DNA of 8,536 nucleotides from Chitinophagaceae bacterium (GTDB lineage Bacteria; Bacteroidota; Bacteroidia; Chitinophagales; Chitinophagaceae): NCBI GenBank assembly GCA_003151295.1, contig PLXD01000245.1:1-8536 (forward strand), written 5' to 3'. The first letter of the stretch is position 1; every line of letters starts with the position of its first letter. A program made the translations under genes and the position numbers. Positions 5,819 through 8,536 of this stretch are shown piece by piece. The notes under the pieces were generated by a model that worked only from the letters and a program-made list of their open reading frames with translations, searched no databases and had not been told where the DNA came from.

Positions 5819-6625
5819 ATGATTCATTCCTATACCTCGATTCACCCGGATGCAAAGCTCGCTGCGAATGTAAAAGTAGATCCGTTTACCATGATCCATC
5901 GCAATGTGGAGATTGGAGAGGGTACCTGGATAGGTAGTAATGTAACGATCATGGAGGGGGCGAGGATCGGCAAAAACTGCCAGATCTATCCCGGAGCCGT
6001 TGTGGCTGCAGATCCGCAGGATCTGAAATTTAACGGCGAACAAACGACGGTGGAAATCGGGGACAATACGACGATCCGTGAATTCGTGACCATTCACAGG
6101 GGAACCCGGGATCGTTGGAAGACCAAGGTTGGGAATAACTGCATGATCCTTGCATATAGCCATATTGCTCATGATTGTATTATTGGAGATAACTGCATCC
6201 TGAGCAATAATTCCCAGGTAGCGGGTCATGTCGTCATGGGTGACTGGGTCATTCTCGGAGGCATGTGCGCGATCCACCAGTTCGTGAAGGTCGGTCCTCA
6301 TGTATTCATAGGCGGCGGCTCCCTGGTCGGTAAAGATATTCCTCCTTATATTAAAGCCGGCAGACTGCCGCTGAGCTATTCCGGTGTCAACTCAGTCGGC
6401 CTCAAGCGCAGGGGGTTCACCATTGATAAGATCAATCATATCCTGGATATCTACCGTGTCATCTATAATAAGGGTATGAACACCAGCCAGGCACTCGAGT
6501 ACCTGGAAGAGGAGTTCCCGGCCAGCGATGAGCGCGACGAGATCGTCACGTTTATCCGCGAGAGCGGTAGGGGCATTATTAAACGCTACAGCAAAAGCAG
6601 CTTTGATGAAGATTACGCTGATTGA
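5819..6625 (+). CDS. lpxA: Acyl-ACP:UDP-N-acetylglucosamine O-acyltransferase LpxA
   Basis: This 268-aa protein is close to the usual ~262. LpxA moves a 3-hydroxyacyl chain from ACP to UDP-GlcNAc, the first step of lipid A synthesis, in the cytoplasm as a trimer. Residues ~1-180 are hexapeptide repeats of the left-handed beta-helix, and the C-terminal ~75 residues form the helical cap. By alignment in my head with the E. coli enzyme, catalytic H118 and H115 lie in 'SHIAHDC', H137 in 'AGH', H153 in 'IHQF', and R197/R198 in 'LKRRGF'. G166 falls at the E. coli G173 acyl-chain ruler position; glycine there goes with long chains. I chose ATG 5819 because 'MIHSYTSIHPDAKL' is the family-like N-terminus. 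In-frame ATGs at 5741, 5744 and 5780 would add 13-26 lysine-, threonine- and glutamate-rich residues and cannot be excluded. The 3' end overlaps the ABC ATPase gene by 20 bases, suggesting coupled translation. Confidence 0.96.
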   Translation: MIHSYTSIHPDAKLAANVKVDPFTMIHRNVEIGEGTWIGSNVTIMEGARIGKNCQIYPGAVVAADPQDLKFNGEQTTVEIGDNTTIREFVTIHRGTRDRWKTKVGNNCMILAYSHIAHDCIIGDNCILSNNSQVAGHVVMGDWVILGGMCAIHQFVKVGPHVFIGGGSLVGKDIPPYIKAGRLPLSYSGVNSVGLKRRGFTIDKINHILDIYRVIYNKGMNTSQALEYLEEEFPASDERDEIVTFIRESGRGIIKRYSKSSFDEDYAD

Positions 6626-7223
6626 TGCAGGCAAACGGTTCAATCGCGACTGGATCTTCCGTCATCTCAATTACGAATTTAATACGGGTCATTCTTACGC
6701 GATCACCGGGCCCAACGGTTCCGGAAAGTCTACTTTGCTCCAGGTGATCGGGGGAGCTGTCGGCCCAAGCGAGGGAACGGTGAAATATGAAAAAGGGGGG
6801 TGCGACATTCCACCTGAAAACGTTTATAAATATATTTCCCTGGCTGCGCCTTACCTGGAACTGATCGAAGAGATGACCCTTGCGGAGTTCCTGGATTTCC
6901 ACAGCGCCTTCAAACCTTTTCTACCCGGACTGAAGAGCCGGTCTATTATCTCTTCGTTGAGTTTGGGAAAGGCGGCGGATAAGCAAATCCGCTATTATTC
7001 CTCGGGCATGAAGCAACGGGTGAAGCTGGCCCAATCTATTTTCTCCGATACGCCGATCGTCCTGCTCGATGAGCCTTGTACAAACCTGGATGAGGAGGGA
7101 ATCGCACTCTATCAACGACTTATTAAAGACTACTGCACCGACCGACTGGTCATTGTCAGCTCGAATGACCGTCAGGAATATGAATTCTGCACGGAAAAAA
7201 TCTCCATCGCGGACTATAAGTAA
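6606..7223 (+). CDS. ABC-type ATPase domain protein with degenerate Q- and H-loops
   Basis: This gene encodes a 205-aa single nucleotide-binding domain. It has Walker A 'GPNGSGKST' (35-43), the signature 'YSSGMKQR' (131-138), Walker B 'IVLLDE' (151-156) and D-loop 'NLD' (160-162). Two usual residues are absent. The Q-loop region reads 'ISLAAPYLELIEE' (77-89) with no Gln, and the H-loop reads 'VIVSSND' (182-188) with Asn187 where His is normal. I recall similar stand-alone ATPases next to lipid A genes in this phylum, but cannot name a function. The length and simple fold resemble CcmA-like or ABC-2 exporter ATPases. No membrane partner is encoded nearby. I chose the ATG at 6606 inside lpxA because 'MKITLIDAGKRF' is the normal first strand; an in-frame ATG at 6528 would add an arginine/alanine-rich stretch that only shadows lpxA. 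It is probably co-transcribed and translationally coupled with lpxA. Confidence 0.88.
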   Translation: MKITLIDAGKRFNRDWIFRHLNYEFNTGHSYAITGPNGSGKSTLLQVIGGAVGPSEGTVKYEKGGCDIPPENVYKYISLAAPYLELIEEMTLAEFLDFHSAFKPFLPGLKSRSIISSLSLGKAADKQIRYYSSGMKQRVKLAQSIFSDTPIVLLDEPCTNLDEEGIALYQRLIKDYCTDRLVIVSSNDRQEYEFCTEKISIADYK

Positions 7224-7243
7224 TTTATAAATAAGGGAATACG

Positions 7244-7284
7244 ATTAGCGTTAATTAGCGTTTACATTCGTGTCAATTAGCGTT
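7244..7284. repeat. Three copies of ATTAGCGTT at the ABC/ald 3' junction
   Basis: ATTAGCGTT occurs at 7244-7252, 7254-7262 and 7276-7284, all in the same orientation, with starts 10 and 22 bases apart. The second and third copies share the longer AATTAGCGTT. The third copy contains the ald stop codon (TTA at 7277-7279 on the plus strand). The spacing of one and about two helical turns would suit a protein-binding array, but the region lies between convergent genes. I see no hairpin plus T tract for either gene. Confidence 0.6.
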
Positions 7285-8491
7285 GTGACGCGATCAGCAG
7301 GTTGAGATCCGTATACTTCAGGTCGAAACGCTGGCTGAGGTGGAAATTCGTGAGGGCACCCTTAAAAAGGTAGATGCCGCTGCGTAAATGGATCTTATGC
7401 CATACCAGGTTCTCGAATCCTCCTTCTTCGCCGGCTTCCAGCAGGAGGGGCATCAGCACATTGCTGATCGCGTGGGAGGCGGTCCGTGCGAAGCCGGAAG
7501 GGATATTGGGAACACAGTAGTGTATCACTCCGTATTTCATAAAGATAGGATGTTCATGCGTGGTGATCTCGGAGGTCTCAAAACAACCGCCACGGTCGAT
7601 GCTCACGTCGATGATCACGCTACCCGGCCGCATATTGCTGACCATTTCGTCGGTCACTACCACCGGAGTCCGGCCTGTTTGAGAGGACAGGGCTCCCACG
7701 GCGATCTCGCAAGTCTTGAGCTGTTTGGCCAGGATACGTGGTTCGATAACGGAAGTCCACATCCGCTGTCCGATATTATTTTGCAGGCGTTTGAGGCGAT
7801 AGACGCTGTTGTCAAATACTTTGACGGAAGCTCCCAGCGCCAATGCGGCGCGGGCAGCGAACTCACCGACGATTCCGGCGCCCAGGATGATCACTTTAGT
7901 GGGCGGGATCCCCGATATTCCGCCCAGCAATACTCCCTTGCCGTGATTGGCCGAACTCAGGTATTGGCCAGCCACCAGCATAACGGCGCTTCCTGCGATC
8001 TCGCTCATGCTGCGGACGATCGGGTAGGTGCCGCTGTCGTCTTTTAGATTTTCGAAGGAGATGCCCGTGATCCGTTTATCCATCATTTTCTGCAACAATT
8101 CCGCCTTCATGGCCGAGAGATGGATTGGGGAAATAATAATCTGGTTCAATTGCAGCAGTGGCAGGTCTTCTTCTATTACCGGGGCGCTCTTTACGAGTAT
8201 CGGTGCTTTGAAGACCTCGGCTTTCTCGTATACGATCCTGGCCCCGGCCTCGCTATAGTCCTTATCCCTGTAATGAGAGGCTTCCCCGGCATTATGCTCG
8301 ATGACGACATGATGCCCATTGCTCACCAATACCCCTACCGCATCCGGGGTCAGCGCGATACGATTCTCCTGGAAAGCGGTCTCTTTCGGCATGCCGATAT
8401 GCAGGGGAACGCCCTTGGGCTTGACATCCAGGGTTTCTTCCAAAGTTTCATAGCTGAAGGAAGTGCTGATGATGGGTTGATTCTGAGACAT
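7277..8491 (-). CDS. ald: Alanine dehydrogenase
   Basis: This gene encodes a 404-aa protein. Alanine dehydrogenase reversibly deaminates L-alanine to pyruvate and ammonia with NAD, in the cytoplasm. Family residues are visible: substrate-binding R44 in 'ENRIALTP', K101 in 'ILVKSAPV', H124 in 'SPIHLSA', the Rossmann motif 'GAGIVG' (204-209), the acidic residue D228 in 'VFDN', which fits NAD rather than NADP preference, and D299 in 'DVSIDRGG'. Classical enzymes have ~371 residues. The extra ~30 lie mainly in an N-terminal extension before 'VPLHIGMPKET', which I recall as common in Bacteroidota homologues. The ATG at 8491 is a clear start. The 45 bases upstream to the window edge show no TAnnTTTG box in the right direction. 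The gene is convergent with the ABC ATPase. The related transhydrogenase alpha subunit shares the fold, but the active-site set and length favour Ald. Confidence 0.93.
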   Translation of the reverse strand: MSQNQPIISTSFSYETLEETLDVKPKGVPLHIGMPKETAFQENRIALTPDAVGVLVSNGHHVVIEHNAGEASHYRDKDYSEAGARIVYEKAEVFKAPILVKSAPVIEEDLPLLQLNQIIISPIHLSAMKAELLQKMMDKRITGISFENLKDDSGTYPIVRSMSEIAGSAVMLVAGQYLSSANHGKGVLLGGISGIPPTKVIILGAGIVGEFAARAALALGASVKVFDNSVYRLKRLQNNIGQRMWTSVIEPRILAKQLKTCEIAVGALSSQTGRTPVVVTDEMVSNMRPGSVIIDVSIDRGGCFETSEITTHEHPIFMKYGVIHYCVPNIPSGFARTASHAISNVLMPLLLEAGEEGGFENLVWHKIHLRSGIYLFKGALTNFHLSQRFDLKYTDLNLLIASQR

Positions 8492-8536
8492 GTTTGGCTG
8501 TATCGATGGATTTTGACTAAGGGATGAATCTTTAAA

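Noticed and set aside
5726..6301. 191-codon open frame on the minus strand opposite lpxA
   Set aside because: It is antisense to conserved hexapeptide repeats and shows no family signal of its own.
7388..8047. 219-codon open frame on the plus strand opposite ald
   Set aside because: It lies wholly antisense to a well-supported dehydrogenase and has no recognisable motifs. It is best explained as a codon-bias shadow.
1..8536. CRISPR array, tRNA/rRNA, insertion sequence, integrase, toxin-antitoxin or defence genes
   Set aside because: I saw no regularly spaced repeats, no tRNA-like cloverleaf, no transposase or integrase motif and no toxin/antitoxin pair. Gene content is core metabolism and envelope synthesis.

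Overview
The window looks like core chromosome from a member of the Bacteroidota, most likely a Chitinophagaceae relative. Four things point there. There is a single-chain LpxC-FabZ fusion. There is a large MG2/TonB-plug-type surface protein with the phylum's characteristic 'LTSDLSG...MMTHGWRKF' region. Candidate promoters resemble the Bacteroidota -7 box TAnnTTTG just upstream of several genes. Clear Shine-Dalgarno sequences are absent. GC content is moderate, and I saw no integrase, transposase, tRNA, rRNA, CRISPR array or phage gene.

Left part (1-3022). The window opens inside the C-terminal half of a large cell-surface protein (+). It converges with a MarR-type regulator (-) whose reading frame is broken by what looks like a 2-base AT duplication. 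The regulator's TTG start lies within a perfect 21-bp inverted repeat. Divergent to it, about 100 bp away, is ruvB (+), the Holliday-junction branch-migration ATPase. Two TAnnTTTG boxes on opposite strands sit in the marR/ruvB intergenic region.

Middle (3024-4187). An OmpR/PhoB-type response regulator (-) converges on ruvB with one base between the two stop codons. Its apparent intrinsic terminator lies inside the last codons of ruvB. A GroES-like protein (+) is divergent from the regulator, and its ATG lies only 5 bases beyond a TAnnTTTG box, so its mRNA may be leaderless.

Right part (4225-8491). This is the lipid A block: lpxC-fabZ, then a hairpin terminator-like element, then lpxA, then an ABC-type ATPase that overlaps lpxA by 20 bases. 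LpxA and LpxC carry out the first two steps of lipid A synthesis, and FabZ makes long-chain acyl-ACP from the same 3-hydroxyacyl-ACP pool that LpxA uses. The fusion plus lpxA therefore groups enzymes that share a precursor. The ATPase lacks the usual Q-loop Gln and H-loop His, and no permease is encoded here. A convergent alanine dehydrogenase (-) closes the window. A 9-bp motif (ATTAGCGTT) occurs three times between the ATPase and the dehydrogenase, and the third copy contains the dehydrogenase stop codon.

I see no clearly novel multi-gene system. The most unusual points are the broken marR with its palindrome, the terminator embedded in ruvB, the possibly leaderless groES-like gene, the degenerate ABC ATPase and the small repeat cluster at the ald 3' end.
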